DNA from: Pseudonocardiales bacterium
GTDB lineage: Bacteria; Actinomycetota; Actinomycetes; Mycobacteriales; Pseudonocardiaceae
Assembly: GCA_019244165.1 (NCBI GenBank)
Contig: JAFATA010000008.1
Coordinates: 1 to 49,417 of the forward strand
Length of the DNA stretch: 49,417 nt
Direction of reading: 5' to 3'
Part shown: positions 33,914-43,218 of the stretch, in pieces
How the letters are laid out: each line of letters begins with the position of its first letter
Position numbering within the stretch: the first letter of the stretch is position 1
Program-made: the position numbers and the translations under genes
The notes under the pieces: generated by a model
The model's input: the letters and a program-made list of their open reading frames with translations, nothing else
Database searches by the model: none
Told to the model about the DNA's origin: nothing

Positions 33914-34471
33914 GTGATCGACGACACCCTCCTCGACGCCGAGGAAAAGATGGAGAAGGCCGTGTCGGTGGCCAAGGAAGACCTCGCCACGGTGCGTACC
34001 GGTCGTGCCAGCCCCGCGATGTTTTCCAAGATCGTCGTGGACTACTACGGCTCGGCCACCCCCTTGACCCAACTGGCCAGCGTCACGGTTCCGGAGGCCC
34101 GCATGGCCGTGATCAAGCCCTACGACCCCAGCCAACTGCGGCCGATGGAGAAGGCGATCCGGGACTCCGACCTGGGCGTTAACCCCACCAATGACGGCAT
34201 GATTATTCGGGTGATTATCCCCCACCTTTCCGAGGAGCGCCGCCGAGATTTGGTCAAGGTGGCGCATGCCAAGGGAGAGGACGCCAAGGTGGCCATCCGC
34301 AACATTCGCCGCAGAGCCAAGGAAGCGCTTATCCGTATCTCTCGCGATGGCGAGGCCGGTGAGGACGAGGTCACTCGGGCCGAGAAGGAACTCGAGGTCG
34401 TCACTCACCGGTACGTGGTGCAGGTCGACGAGCTTGTCAAGCATAAGGAATCCGAACTGCTTGAGGTCTAA
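33914..34471 (+). CDS. frr: Ribosome recycling factor
   Basis: A 185-residue factor that, with EF-G, splits the post-termination ribosome. GTG 33914 follows an AAGGAG site. Family features include [36 protein letters not shown] and the coiled-coil arm VRNIRR-like [14 protein letters not shown]. Its stop is immediately followed by the cdsA GTG. Confidence 0.97.
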   Translation: MIDDTLLDAEEKMEKAVSVAKEDLATVRTGRASPAMFSKIVVDYYGSATPLTQLASVTVPEARMAVIKPYDPSQLRPMEKAIRDSDLGVNPTNDGMIIRVIIPHLSEERRRDLVKVAHAKGEDAKVAIRNIRRRAKEALIRISRDGEAGEDEVTRAEKELEVVTHRYVVQVDELVKHKESELLEV

Positions 34472-35338
34472 GTGCGTCTGTCAGCGGGCTGCCGAGCTGT
34501 GTACCCAGCTGAGCGCTGCCGTGTCGGGCGGGCAGGCCGGAACCTGTGGGCCGCGATCGCCGTCGGGCTGCTTATGGGCGCCGGAGCCTTGGTGGCGCTG
34601 GTCACGGTGCGACAGGTGTTCATCGGGATCGTGGCCGTTATCGTGGCGGGGTCCAGCTGGGAGCTGGCCGGGGTGTTGCGCCAGGCTGGTACCCGCGTCT
34701 CGCTGCCCCCAGTCCTGCTCGGCGGGCAAACCATGGTGTGGCTGGCGTGGCCGTTTGGCCTGAACGGGATCCTCATTGCGTTCGTGATCACTGCGCTGGT
34801 CTGCCTGGTGTGGCGCTTTCCGGGGGGCGCGGCAGGCTACCTCCGCGACGTCAGCGCGTCGGTGTTCAGCACGGCCTATTTGGCCGGGTTCGCCGCGTTT
34901 GCAACGTTGCTGGTGGTTCCGGACGACGGTGCGGCGCGGGCCTTGTGCCTGCTGCTCGCCGTGGTGGCTTCGGACATCGGCGGCTACGCCACGGGCGTGC
35001 TGGGCGGGCGGCACCTGATGGCGCCTTCGATCAGTCCGAAGAAATCGTGGGAGGGCTTCCTCGGATCGCTGGGGGGTGGGACCGCCGCGGGTGCCCTGTC
35101 AGTGATCTTTCTGCTGGGGGGACAGCTGTGGCAGGGGCTGCTGTTCGGCTCGGCGATCGTGCTCACCGCGACCGGAGGTGATCTGGTCGAATCACTGATC
35201 AAGCGTGATCTGGGTGTCAAGGACATGGGCACCATGCTGCCCGGTCACGGTGGGTTGATGGACCGGATCGACTCACTCCTGCCCTCGGCGGTCGTGTCCT
35301 GGCTGCTGCTGAGCCTGCTCGTCCCCGTCGGTCGCTGA
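34472..35338 (+). CDS. cdsA: Phosphatidate cytidylyltransferase (CDP-DAG synthase)
   Basis: A 288-residue integral membrane enzyme converting phosphatidate and CTP to CDP-diacylglycerol, the branch point of phospholipid synthesis. The C-terminal signature is complete: SPKKSWEGFLGSLGGG near residue 188 and KRDLGVKDMGTMLPGHGG then LMDRIDSLLPS near 245. About seven hydrophobic segments are seen. GTG 34472 directly abuts the frr stop; a start a little downstream near RNLWAAIAVG is possible. Confidence 0.95.
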   Translation: MRLSAGCRAVYPAERCRVGRAGRNLWAAIAVGLLMGAGALVALVTVRQVFIGIVAVIVAGSSWELAGVLRQAGTRVSLPPVLLGGQTMVWLAWPFGLNGILIAFVITALVCLVWRFPGGAAGYLRDVSASVFSTAYLAGFAAFATLLVVPDDGAARALCLLLAVVASDIGGYATGVLGGRHLMAPSISPKKSWEGFLGSLGGGTAAGALSVIFLLGGQLWQGLLFGSAIVLTATGGDLVESLIKRDLGVKDMGTMLPGHGGLMDRIDSLLPSAVVSWLLLSLLVPVGR

Positions 35339-35355
35339 CCCCGATGGTGAAATGG

Positions 35356-36189
35356 CTAGATTTTAGGGCCAGCCCGATCAGCAATGCTGGTCGGCGGCTG
35401 CACGAGCCGCGTGGTGGGGTCCACCAGCGCGAAGGGGGCCCCAAAGGGGTCGGTGACCCGCGCGATCCGGCCCAACTCGGTGTCGTAGGGATAAATGTTC
35501 ACCCGACCGCCCAGCTCCACGACTCGGTTGACTGCGACGTCTGTACCAATGTGCGGGTCCACCATGAAGTGCAGCATCCAGTGCGCAGGGGCATTGGGAG
35601 CCCAACTCTCGTTCATCTGGAGCCTGGCCAACATCGTCGGCCCCCCCAGCGACCAGCTGGTGTAGTCCACATAACGGCGGTCACCGATCTGCTGCTGGTG
35701 GTAGCCGAACAGTTTCCCGTAAAACTCGTCGGCCCGCCCGCCATCCCAGGTGTTCAGCTCGGCCCAGGTCAGCGAGCCGTGGTCGGTAGTATGGAACACC
35801 CACGGCGGTCCAGGCTCCCAAAAGCCGATCACCCCGCCGGTCGGGTCCGCCCCGATGAGCACGTTGCTCCCTCCGGGCGCCTCCACCGGCCCATAGAGCA
35901 CCTGACCGCCCCACCTGGTGAGCACCTCGGCGGTGTACATGATGTCGGCGCTCGCGAGGTACAGCCTCCAGGCCACGGGTTGTTCTGGCTGTACCGGAAT
36001 GCCCGCCAAGCCAGCCACCGGCTCGCCCTCACGCAGCGCGATGGTGTAGTACCCGTAGTGCGGATCCGGGTCGATCTGGTAGGTCCAGCCGAACAGCCCG
36101 GCGTAAAAGTCCCGGCTTCCTGCTGGATCACTGCTCGACACCTCGATCCAGCACACCAACCCCGGGATGAGCGGCATGTCTTCGACCAC
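35356..36189 (-). CDS. VOC-family protein (two glyoxalase-like domains, CFP-30/TB27.3-like)
   Basis: A 277-residue minus-strand protein built of two vicinal-oxygen-chelate modules. Module one starts GLVCWIEVSSSDPAGSRDFY near residue 9 and ends TDPTGG-like ADPTGGVIGFWEPG; module two starts LTWAELNTWDGGRADEFYG near 141 and ends VTDPFGAPFALVDP. The arrangement matches actinobacterial proteins of the Rv0577/CFP-30B group, which are linked to small-molecule binding or antibiotic/stress response. Substrate unknown. Start GTG 36189 has no ribosome site, but TAGTGT lies six bases upstream. It is convergent with cdsA and divergent from rlmN. Confidence 0.87.
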   Translation of the reverse strand: MVEDMPLIPGLVCWIEVSSSDPAGSRDFYAGLFGWTYQIDPDPHYGYYTIALREGEPVAGLAGIPVQPEQPVAWRLYLASADIMYTAEVLTRWGGQVLYGPVEAPGGSNVLIGADPTGGVIGFWEPGPPWVFHTTDHGSLTWAELNTWDGGRADEFYGKLFGYHQQQIGDRRYVDYTSWSLGGPTMLARLQMNESWAPNAPAHWMLHFMVDPHIGTDVAVNRVVELGGRVNIYPYDTELGRIARVTDPFGAPFALVDPTTRLVQPPTSIADRAGPKI

Positions 36190-36195
36190 GCTGTG

Positions 36196-36201
36196 ACACT
36201 A
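36196..36201 (-). promoter_or_regulatory. Putative leaderless -10 (TAGTGT) for the VOC gene
   Basis: On the minus strand TAGTGT ends six bases before GTG 36189, the spacing expected when transcription starts at the start codon. Confidence 0.5.
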
Positions 36202-36227
36202 TTCGATTTCGGCCGCCGCCGCGCGGG

Positions 36228-36233
36228 CATACT
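36228..36233 (+). promoter_or_regulatory. Putative -10 (CATACT) for rlmN
   Basis: CATACT would place the transcription start near 36240, leaving a leader of about 22 bases with GAGTGAGGA before ATG 36262. Together with the minus-strand element at 36196 it makes a compact divergent promoter pair. Confidence 0.4.
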
Positions 36234-36261
36234 AGTTCGGTGATGGAGTGAGGACCCGAAA

Positions 36262-37398
36262 ATGCCCTATGACCGCCCCGATGAGCACACTGCCCTTGGT
36301 GTTTCAGGCCCGGGTCGGGGCATGCCGCCGCGGCACCTTGCTGACCTCGAGGCCGACCAACGCCGTGCCGTGGTGAGGGAGCTGGGAGAGCCGGCGTTTC
36401 GTGCCGACCAGCTGGCCCGGCACTACTTCACCCGGCTGAGCACCGATCCGGCCGCGATGACCGACCTGCCCGCGGCACGCCGGGAGGCCCTGGCGGCGGC
36501 GCTGCTCCCGGAACTGGCCACCCCGGTACGCCACCTCTCCTGCGACGGCGGCGCAACCCGCAAGACGCTGTGGCGTGCTGCCGACGGCGCCCTGAGCGAA
36601 AGCGTGCTGATGCGCTACCCGGACCGGGCTACGGTGTGTGTCTCCAGCCAGGCCGGCTGTGGAATGGCGTGCCCGTTCTGCGCAACCGGGCAAGGTGGGC
36701 TGACTCGCAACCTGTCCACCGCGGAGATCGTCGAGCAGGTGCGTGCGGCGGCGGCCGCGATGCGTGCGGGCGAGCTGAGTGGCGGAGCGGGCCGGCTGTC
36801 CCACGTCGTGTTCATGGGTATGGGCGAGCCGCTGGCCAACTACCAGCGGGTCCTCGCCGCCATCCGCCGGATTACCCACCGCGCACCGGACGGGTTGGGT
36901 CTGTCCCAGCGGTCGGTGACGGTGTCCACCGTGGGCCTGGTCCCGGCGATCCGGCGGCTGGCCACCGAAGGGCTGCAGGTCACGCTCGCGGTGTCCTTGC
37001 ACACCCCGGATGATGAGCTGCGGGACACCCTCGTCCCGGTGAACCGCCGGTGGAAAGTGGCCGAGGTGCTCGATGCCTCCCGGCATTACGCGAACACCAC
37101 CGGGCGCCGGGTGTCCATCGAGTACGCGCTGATCCGGGACGTCAACGATCAGCCGTGGCGGGCGGAGCTGCTCGGCCGGCTCCTGCGTGAGCGCCTCGGC
37201 GCCCTGGTGCACGTGAACCTCATCCCGCTCAACCCCACCCCCGGCAGCACCTGGGACGCCAGCCCGCCATCCGTGCAGGAAGAGTTCGTCGCGCGCCTTC
37301 GCACGGCCGGAGTGGTCTGCACCATTCGGGATACCCGCGGTCGCGAGATCGCCGCCGCCTGCGGCCAGCTCGCGGCGCTACCGCATTCCGCGGGCTGA
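36262..37398 (+). CDS. rlmN: 23S rRNA/tRNA adenine-C2 methyltransferase RlmN
   Basis: A 378-residue radical SAM enzyme that methylates A2503 of 23S rRNA and A37 of some tRNAs. The CxxxCxxC cluster is Cys133, Cys137 and Cys140 in [13 protein letters not shown]. Downstream are [35 protein letters not shown] and the C-terminal ITIRDTRG-like [18 protein letters not shown] with the second catalytic Cys. The N-terminal accessory domain (residues 20-100) is complete. Confidence 0.96.
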   Translation: MPYDRPDEHTALGVSGPGRGMPPRHLADLEADQRRAVVRELGEPAFRADQLARHYFTRLSTDPAAMTDLPAARREALAAALLPELATPVRHLSCDGGATRKTLWRAADGALSESVLMRYPDRATVCVSSQAGCGMACPFCATGQGGLTRNLSTAEIVEQVRAAAAAMRAGELSGGAGRLSHVVFMGMGEPLANYQRVLAAIRRITHRAPDGLGLSQRSVTVSTVGLVPAIRRLATEGLQVTLAVSLHTPDDELRDTLVPVNRRWKVAEVLDASRHYANTTGRRVSIEYALIRDVNDQPWRAELLGRLLRERLGALVHVNLIPLNPTPGSTWDASPPSVQEEFVARLRTAGVVCTIRDTRGREIAAACGQLAALPHSAG

Positions 37399-37426
37399 AG
37401 GCGACAGTTTACCGCACACTGAAAGT

Positions 37427-38503
37427 GTGCGTCTGCCCGTCATGCCGCCCATCAGCCCGATGCTGGCCAAGCCTGCATCCGAAATCCCCCCTGGGCAGCA
37501 CTACGAACCGAAATGGGACGGCTTCCGGTCTGTCATTTTTCGCGACGGGGCGGAGGTCGAGATCGGCAGCCGCAATGAACGTCCGATGACCCGTTACTTC
37601 CCCGACATCGTCGCCGCCGTCCTGGCGAACTTCCCGCCCCGCGCGGTGATCGACGGCGAGATCGTCATTGCCGATCGGCGCCGCAACACCCTCGACCTCC
37701 CGGCGCTGCAACAGCGCATCCACCCTGCCGAGCGCCGGATCACGCTGCTGTCCGAGCAGACCCCAGCCAGTTTCGTCGCGTTCGACCTGCTCGCGCTCGG
37801 CGACGACGACCTCACCGGTCGGCTGCTCACCGAGCGACGCGCGAGGTTGGTCGATGCGCTGGCCAGCGCCGCCGCACCGGTGTACCTCACGCCGGCGACG
37901 CGGGACGCCGAGCTGGCCCACCGCTGGTTCGATCAGTTCGACGGCGCCGGGCTCGACGGGCTCATCGCCAAGCGGCTCGACCTGCGTTACCAGCCCGGCA
38001 AGCGGGTCATGACGAAGATCAAGCATGAGCACACCGCCGAGTGTGTTCTGGCTGGCTACCGGGCGCACAAGTCCGATCGGGACACCCTTGGCTCCCTGCT
38101 GCTCGGCCTCTACGACGGCCAGGGCGTGCTCGTGCCGGTGGGCGTGGTCGGAGCCTTCCCCCTGGCCCGGCGCCGGGAGCTGCTCACCGAGCTGCAGGGC
38201 CTCGTCACCACATTCGACGATCACCCGTGGTCCCGGGCGCGCCTGGAGGAGGGCGAACGCACTCCGCAGAGCTCCGAGGCCAGCCGCTGGAACGTCGGGC
38301 GGGATCGCTCCTTCATACCGCTGCGCGCGCAGCGGGTTGTCGAGGTTCGCTATGACTCCCTGGAAGGGGAGCGGTTTCGGCACACCACCCAGTTCGTTCG
38401 CTGGCGCCCGGATCGCGACCCGCGTTCCTGCACCTACGAGCAGTTCGAACGCTCTCTCCCCGTCACCGTCGCCGCTTGGCTTTGTACGCCTTCACGTGAC
38501 TGA
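37427..38503 (+). CDS. ligC: ATP-dependent DNA ligase (LigC-like)
   Basis: A 358-residue ATP-dependent ligase. The adenylated Lys is Lys29 in YEPKWDGFRS, with motif III region FVAFDLLALG near 118, motif IV GLDGLIAKRLD near 180 and motif V VMTKIKHEHTAE near 197, followed by an OB-fold domain. Length and motifs match mycobacterial LigC, a repair ligase separate from the replicative NAD-dependent LigA, with roles in base-excision or end-joining repair. No Ku or LigD-type gene is adjacent. GTG 37427 is 28 bases after rlmN. It overlaps the convergent DUF2631 gene by 41 bases. Confidence 0.9.
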   Translation: MRLPVMPPISPMLAKPASEIPPGQHYEPKWDGFRSVIFRDGAEVEIGSRNERPMTRYFPDIVAAVLANFPPRAVIDGEIVIADRRRNTLDLPALQQRIHPAERRITLLSEQTPASFVAFDLLALGDDDLTGRLLTERRARLVDALASAAAPVYLTPATRDAELAHRWFDQFDGAGLDGLIAKRLDLRYQPGKRVMTKIKHEHTAECVLAGYRAHKSDRDTLGSLLLGLYDGQGVLVPVGVVGAFPLARRRELLTELQGLVTTFDDHPWSRARLEEGERTPQSSEASRWNVGRDRSFIPLRAQRVVEVRYDSLEGERFRHTTQFVRWRPDRDPRSCTYEQFERSLPVTVAAWLCTPSRD

Positions 38504-38711
38504 AGATCAGCATCACCACGAGTGTCGTGCCGAAGCCGATCAGGTAGACATCCTCAATGTGGCCGCGGTGATTGCCGATGAGCATCGCGAACAACGCGAA
38601 GGCGGTACACCACCCCGCAATAGGGCCGGCCCGGGGAAAGGTGCCATGCCAACCCCAGTCGGCTGATGGTTCCCGCTCCGGGTCCACGGAACAGGAGTCT
38701 ACGCCAGCCAC
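38463..38711 (-). CDS. DUF2631 family small membrane protein
   Basis: An approximately 82-residue minus-strand protein. The conserved DPEREPSADWGWHGTFPRA motif is followed by two hydrophobic segments (AGWCTAFALFAMLIGNHRG and DVYLIGFGTTLVVMLIF) and a basic tail KAYKAKRRR. DUF2631 proteins are found beside dxr in actinobacteria and have no known role. The start is uncertain: GTG 38711 is used here, GTG 38687 would begin right at the DPEREP motif, and the frame stays open into dxr. Confidence 0.78.
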   Translation of the reverse strand: MAGVDSCSVDPEREPSADWGWHGTFPRAGPIAGWCTAFALFAMLIGNHRGHIEDVYLIGFGTTLVVMLIFSHVKAYKAKRRR

Positions 38712-38745
38712 CTTGCAGGTGTGAACGGCACTGCCGTCGGGAACA

Positions 38746-39999
38746 ATGTGCGGAGTGGATCCCTCACCCCGGCCACGCTCGGTACTGCTGCTGGGCAGTA
38801 CCGGGTCGATCGGCACCCAGGCGTTGGACGTGGTGGCCCGCAACCCGCAGCGCTTCCGCGTGGTCGGGCTGGCCGCCGGTGGCGCGCAACCGCAGGTCCT
38901 GGCCGAGCAGGTGCTGCAGACCGGGGCCAGGGCAGTCGCGCTCGCCAGTGGCCGGGCCGTGCAGGATCTGCAGCTGGCGCTGTTCGCCGAAGCGCAGCGA
39001 CGCGGCTACGACCGGGGCGGCTACCGGATACCCCGGATCTTGGTCGGTCCCCAGGCGGTGACCGAGTTGATCGCGGCTGAGCCCGCCGACGTGGTGCTCA
39101 ACGGCGTGACCGGTTCCCGGGGCCTAGCGCCGACGCTGGCCGCGCTGCGCAGCGGCGCTACCCTGGCCTTGGCCAACAAGGAATCACTGGTGGCGGGGGG
39201 CAGCCTGGTCACCAGGGCCGCCGCTCCCGGCCAGATCGTGCCGGTGGACTCCGAGCACTCGGCCCTGGCCCAGTGCCTGCGCGCCGGCAGCCGGGCGGAG
39301 GTGTCCCGGTTGGTGCTCACCGCCTCTGGAGGGCCGTTTCGCGGGTGCCGTCCCGAGGAGCTGGACGCGGTCACCCCTGAGCAGGCCCTGGCCCACCCGA
39401 CCTGGCGGATGGGGCCGGTGGTGACGGTGAACTCGGCCACCCTGGTGAACAAGGGCCTGGAGCTGCTCGAGACCCACCTGCTCTTCGGCGTCTCCTACGA
39501 CCGCATCGACGTCGTGGTGCACCCCCAGTCGGTGATTCACTCGATGGTCACCTTCACCGACGGTTCGACGATCGCCCAGGCCAGCCCGCCGGATATGCGA
39601 CTACCGATCGCGCTGGCGCTCGGCTGGCCGGACCGCGTTGCCGACGCGGCCCCGCCCTGTGACTTCGGCAGCCCGGCGAGCTGGACGTTCGAGCCAGTGG
39701 ACACCGAGACCTTCCCCGCCATCGGGCTGGCCAAGGCGGCAGGTGCCGCGGGCGGGTGCGTTCCCGCGGTGTTCAACGCGGCCAACGAGGAGGCGGTGGC
39801 CGCCTTCCTGGAGCGCCGCATCTCCTTCCGGGAGATCGTTGCGGCGGTGGCGGCCGTGCTGGAGGAGGCGCACGGGTGGCGGGCCGACCCGACTACGGTA
39901 GAGGATGTGCTGGCCGCCGAGGACTGGGCTCGGAGCAGAGCCACGGAGTTGCTGGGCGGCCGGCTCGCCCGGGCTACTAAGTCAAGGAGTAGAGCGTGA
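38746..39999 (+). CDS. dxr: 1-deoxy-D-xylulose 5-phosphate reductoisomerase
   Basis: A 417-residue enzyme of the MEP isoprenoid pathway that converts DXP to MEP with NADPH. The nucleotide-binding [16 protein letters not shown] is near residue 14; [19 protein letters not shown] and the metal-binding TASGGPFRG and PTWRMGP segments follow. ATG 38746 gives a 12-residue lead-in; a GTG three codons later is possible. It overlaps rip1 (GTGA), starting the run dxr-rip1-ispG. Confidence 0.96.
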   Translation: MCGVDPSPRPRSVLLLGSTGSIGTQALDVVARNPQRFRVVGLAAGGAQPQVLAEQVLQTGARAVALASGRAVQDLQLALFAEAQRRGYDRGGYRIPRILVGPQAVTELIAAEPADVVLNGVTGSRGLAPTLAALRSGATLALANKESLVAGGSLVTRAAAPGQIVPVDSEHSALAQCLRAGSRAEVSRLVLTASGGPFRGCRPEELDAVTPEQALAHPTWRMGPVVTVNSATLVNKGLELLETHLLFGVSYDRIDVVVHPQSVIHSMVTFTDGSTIAQASPPDMRLPIALALGWPDRVADAAPPCDFGSPASWTFEPVDTETFPAIGLAKAAGAAGGCVPAVFNAANEEAVAAFLERRISFREIVAAVAAVLEEAHGWRADPTTVEDVLAAEDWARSRATELLGGRLARATKSRSRA

Positions 40000-41198
40000 C
40001 GTTCGTGCTGGGGGTAGTGCTGTTCGCGCTGGGCATCGGGATCTCTATTGCGTTGCACGAGGCCGGCCACATGTACAGCGCAAAGGCTTTCGGGATGAAG
40101 GTGCGCCGTTACTTTATCGGTTTTGGCCCCACCCTGTTCTCGTTTCGGCGGGCAGAGACCGAGTACGGCCTCAAATTGATCCCGGCCGGTGGCTTCTGCG
40201 ATATCGCGGGGATGACCGCGCTGGATGAGTTGCCCGACCCCGATGACCGCAAGCGGGCGTTCTTCCGTTTCCCTACCTGGCAGCGGGTGGTGGTGCTGTC
40301 TGCCGGTTCGCTGGCCCACTTCGTCGTGGCCATCGTGCTGATCTATGTGATGGCGGTGTCGACCGGCCTGCCCAACCTCGACCGCCAGCCCGCTGCGGTG
40401 GTGTCCAAAGTCCAGTGCATTCCGGGTATCCCCGCGGGCGCCGATGGTTCCTGCCAGGCACCGGCCCGGAACGCCGGCCTGCAGCCAGGTGATCAGATCC
40501 TGGCCGTGGCAGGTATCCCCGTGCACAACTTCGATGAGCTGAGCCAGGCCGTCCAGAGCCGCTTCGGTCCGACCGAGTTCCAGTTTGAGCGCAACGGGCA
40601 AGAGCACCGGGTGTCCGTCAATATCGTCCCGGTCCCGAGCCGGGTGCTGGGTGGCCGGGGTAACAAACCGGTCGGGGCCATCGGGGTGGCTGCCCCGCCG
40701 CTCGGGCCGGCCGTGACGCCGCGCGCCGGTCCGGTGGAGGCGGTCGGTCACACCCTGAGCTTCACCGGCACCATGTTCGCCAGCACCTGGCAGGGGCTCC
40801 AGGGGTTCCCGAAGAGGGTCCCGGCGTTGCTGGACCGGATCAACGGGCAGAACCGTCCGGACACCCCCATCAGCGTGGTCGGGGTGAGCGTGCTTGGGGG
40901 GGATGCGGCGGATTTCGGTGCCTGGTGGTTCTTCTTGTTCCTGCTTTCGGCGTTCAACTTGTTCGTTGGAGTATTCAACCTGCTGCCGCTGCTTCCGCTA
41001 GATGGCGGGCATATCGCGGTCAACGTCTACGAGAGCGTCCGGAACGCCATCCGGCGGGCCTTCGGCCGGGCCAACGGCCCCCCGGTGGACTACAGCCGAC
41101 TGATGCCGCTAACCTACGCGGTCGTGATCGTATTCATCGGAGTGAGTCTATTGACCATTACCGCTGACATTGTCAATCCTATTCGCCTGCCGCAATGA
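39996..41198 (+). CDS. rip1: Site-2 intramembrane zinc protease (RseP/Rip1)
   Basis: A 400-residue polytopic protease that cuts anti-sigma factors and other membrane substrates. The zinc motif HEAGH is at residues 21-25, a PDZ domain spans roughly 145-215 ([17 protein letters not shown]), and the third zinc ligand is in [15 protein letters not shown] near 330. Four membrane segments are apparent. It overlaps dxr and ispG by four bases at each end. In mycobacteria Rip1 acts on several sigma-factor pathways; the local partners are not in this window. Confidence 0.95.
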   Translation: MTFVLGVVLFALGIGISIALHEAGHMYSAKAFGMKVRRYFIGFGPTLFSFRRAETEYGLKLIPAGGFCDIAGMTALDELPDPDDRKRAFFRFPTWQRVVVLSAGSLAHFVVAIVLIYVMAVSTGLPNLDRQPAAVVSKVQCIPGIPAGADGSCQAPARNAGLQPGDQILAVAGIPVHNFDELSQAVQSRFGPTEFQFERNGQEHRVSVNIVPVPSRVLGGRGNKPVGAIGVAAPPLGPAVTPRAGPVEAVGHTLSFTGTMFASTWQGLQGFPKRVPALLDRINGQNRPDTPISVVGVSVLGGDAADFGAWWFFLFLLSAFNLFVGVFNLLPLLPLDGGHIAVNVYESVRNAIRRAFGRANGPPVDYSRLMPLTYAVVIVFIGVSLLTITADIVNPIRLPQ

Positions 41199-42325
41199 CC
41201 GGGCAACCTGTGACACTTGGCCTACCGGCCCTGCCGTCGCCGGTGCTCGCCGAGCGCCGCAAGACCCGCCAGCTGCAGGTGGGCACGGTGGGCGTGGGGA
41301 GCGAGTACCCGGTGTCCGTGCAGTCGATGACCACCACACTCACCGCCAACGTCGACGCCACCTTGCAGCAGATCGCCGAGCTCACCGCGGCGGGTTGCGA
41401 CATTGTGCGGGTGGCCGTGCCCAGCGCCGACGACGCCGAGGCGCTGCCGGCCATCGCGCGCAAGTCCCGAATCCCGGTGATCGCCGATATCCACTTCCAG
41501 CCCAAGTACGTCTTCGCCGCCATCGAGGCGGGCTGCGCTGGCGTGCGGGTCAATCCCGGCAACATCAAGCGCTTCGACGACCGGGTGGCCGAGATCGCCA
41601 AGGTCGCGAAGGACGCGGGCATCCCGATCCGGATCGGCGTCAACGCCGGATCTCTGGACCCCAAGATCCTGGCCAAGTACGGCCGGGCGAGTGCGGAGGC
41701 ACTGGTTGCCTCCGCACTGTGGGAGGCGAGCCTGTTCGCCGAACACGACTTTCACGACATCAAGGTCTCGGTAAAGCACCACGATCCGGTCATCATGGTG
41801 CGGGCTTACCAGCAGCTCGCGGCGCAATGCGACTACCCGCTGCACCTCGGGGTCACCGAGGCGGGTCCAGCGTTCCAGGGCACCATCAAATCGGCCACGG
41901 CGTTCGGAGCGTTGCTCAGCCAGGGCATCGGGGACACCATCCGGGTCTCGCTGTCCGCCCCGCCGGTCGAGGAGGTCAAGGTGGGACTTCAGATCTTGGA
42001 GTCGCTGAACCTGCGCAGGCGCCGGCTGGAGATCGTGTCCTGCCCGTCCTGCGGCCGGGCCCAGGTCGATGTCTACAAGCTCGCGGAGGAGGTGACTGCG
42101 GGACTGGAAGGCATGGACGTGCCGCTGCGGGTGGCGGTGATGGGCTGTGTAGTCAACGGGCCCGGCGAGGCCCGCGAGGCCGACCTCGGGGTGGCTTCGG
42201 GCAACGGCAAGGGCCAGATCTTCGTCCGCGGCAAGGTGATCAAGACTGTGCCCGAGTCGCAGATCGTCGAGACGCTCATCGAGGAGGCCTTCCGCTTGGC
42301 AGGGACTCTTAAAGGGAACTCGTGA
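41195..42325 (+). CDS. ispG: 4-hydroxy-3-methylbut-2-en-1-yl diphosphate synthase
   Basis: A 376-residue iron-sulphur enzyme of the MEP pathway turning MEcPP into HMBPP. The TIM-barrel part shows [16 protein letters not shown] and [17 protein letters not shown]; the 4Fe-4S ligands are Cys283 and Cys286 (SCPSCGR) and Cys318 ([12 protein letters not shown]). Third gene of the dxr-rip1-ispG unit, joined to rip1 by an ATGA overlap. The gene is intact and of usual length. Confidence 0.97.
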   Translation: MTGQPVTLGLPALPSPVLAERRKTRQLQVGTVGVGSEYPVSVQSMTTTLTANVDATLQQIAELTAAGCDIVRVAVPSADDAEALPAIARKSRIPVIADIHFQPKYVFAAIEAGCAGVRVNPGNIKRFDDRVAEIAKVAKDAGIPIRIGVNAGSLDPKILAKYGRASAEALVASALWEASLFAEHDFHDIKVSVKHHDPVIMVRAYQQLAAQCDYPLHLGVTEAGPAFQGTIKSATAFGALLSQGIGDTIRVSLSAPPVEEVKVGLQILESLNLRRRRLEIVSCPSCGRAQVDVYKLAEEVTAGLEGMDVPLRVAVMGCVVNGPGEAREADLGVASGNGKGQIFVRGKVIKTVPESQIVETLIEEAFRLAGTLKGNS

Positions 42326-42335
42326 GGGGAATGCT

Positions 42336-43193
42336 GTGCTCACGCACGCGGGCACCCGCCTGTTGGACGAGCGTGACGTGCGTGGCGTCCGGGCGGCGCT
42401 GGCCGCTGACCCGGTGATCTCCTGCATGGTGGCCGCCCGGATCGAAAGCAGCGGGCTGAACCCGTGGCGACTCGGCGGGGAGCTGTGGGGCTTTGTGAGC
42501 AGTCCAAAGGCAGGGCGGCCCGGGGAGCTGGAGGGGTTGTGCTTCGCTGGTGCCAACCTCGTCCCGGTGTGCGGGAGACGCTCAGCGGTGGTGGCCTTCG
42601 CGGAGCGGGCGGCGGCCCGCGCCAGGTCCTGCTCGTCGATGGTGGGACCGGCGGAGCAGGTGCTGGGGTTGTGGGCGGAGCTGTGCGACAGCTGGGGGCC
42701 GGCCCGCGAGGAGCGTCCGAACCAGCCGCTGATGGTGCTTCCCGGACCGCCCCGGGTGCCCCAGGACCCGCTGGTGCGGCCGGTGCGTCCCGCGGAGTTG
42801 GACCGCTACCTGCCGGCTGCAGTGGCAATGTTCACCGAGGAGGTGGGGATCGATCCGCGGCTGCCTGACGGTGGCGCGGGCTACCGGGCCCGGATCGCGG
42901 AGTTGATCGCGGCGGGTCGGGCATTCGCCCGGTTCGAGGCCGGTGAGGTGGTGTTCAAGGCCGAGATCGGGGCCATGTCGTCCACGGTGGGCCAGATCCA
43001 GGGGGTGTGGGTGCACCCGCAGTGGCGCGGGCGGGGCCTCGCGGCGGGTGCGACCGCGGCGGTGGTGGCCCGGTTGCAGGGGATGGGCCGGATCGCCAGC
43101 TTGTACGTCAACGCCTACAACCTGCCGGCTCGCGCTGCCTACCGCCGAGTCGGCTTCACCCAGGTGGGCTGCTTTGCCACGGTGCTGTTCTGA
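42336..43193 (+). CDS. GNAT N-acetyltransferase with DUF4081 domain
   Basis: A 285-residue two-domain protein. Residues 1-130 resemble DUF4081 (LLDERDVRGVRAALAADPV, LWGFVSSPKAG). The C-terminal GNAT fold has IQGVWVHPQWRGRGLAAG near residue 222, the acetyl-CoA binding loop, and LYVNAYNLPARAAYRRVGF near 255. This is the mycobacterial Rv2867c type, always next to ispG. The acceptor substrate is unknown. GTG 42336 follows a GAGGGGA site. Confidence 0.92.
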   Translation: MLTHAGTRLLDERDVRGVRAALAADPVISCMVAARIESSGLNPWRLGGELWGFVSSPKAGRPGELEGLCFAGANLVPVCGRRSAVVAFAERAAARARSCSSMVGPAEQVLGLWAELCDSWGPAREERPNQPLMVLPGPPRVPQDPLVRPVRPAELDRYLPAAVAMFTEEVGIDPRLPDGGAGYRARIAELIAAGRAFARFEAGEVVFKAEIGAMSSTVGQIQGVWVHPQWRGRGLAAGATAAVVARLQGMGRIASLYVNAYNLPARAAYRRVGFTQVGCFATVLF

Positions 43194-43205
43194 ACCCGCG
43201 CGGGG

Positions 43206-43211
43206 CATACT
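43206..43211 (+). promoter_or_regulatory. Putative -10 (CATACT) for the PBP gene
   Basis: CATACT ends seven bases before GTG 43219, and no ribosome site is present. A leaderless transcript is likely. Confidence 0.5.
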
Positions 43212-43218
43212 CGCGCCC

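Noticed and set aside
41170..42312. 380-codon plus-strand frame over ispG
   Set aside because: An overlapping frame of Arg/Gly-rich low complexity; ispG in the other frame has all its iron-sulphur motifs.
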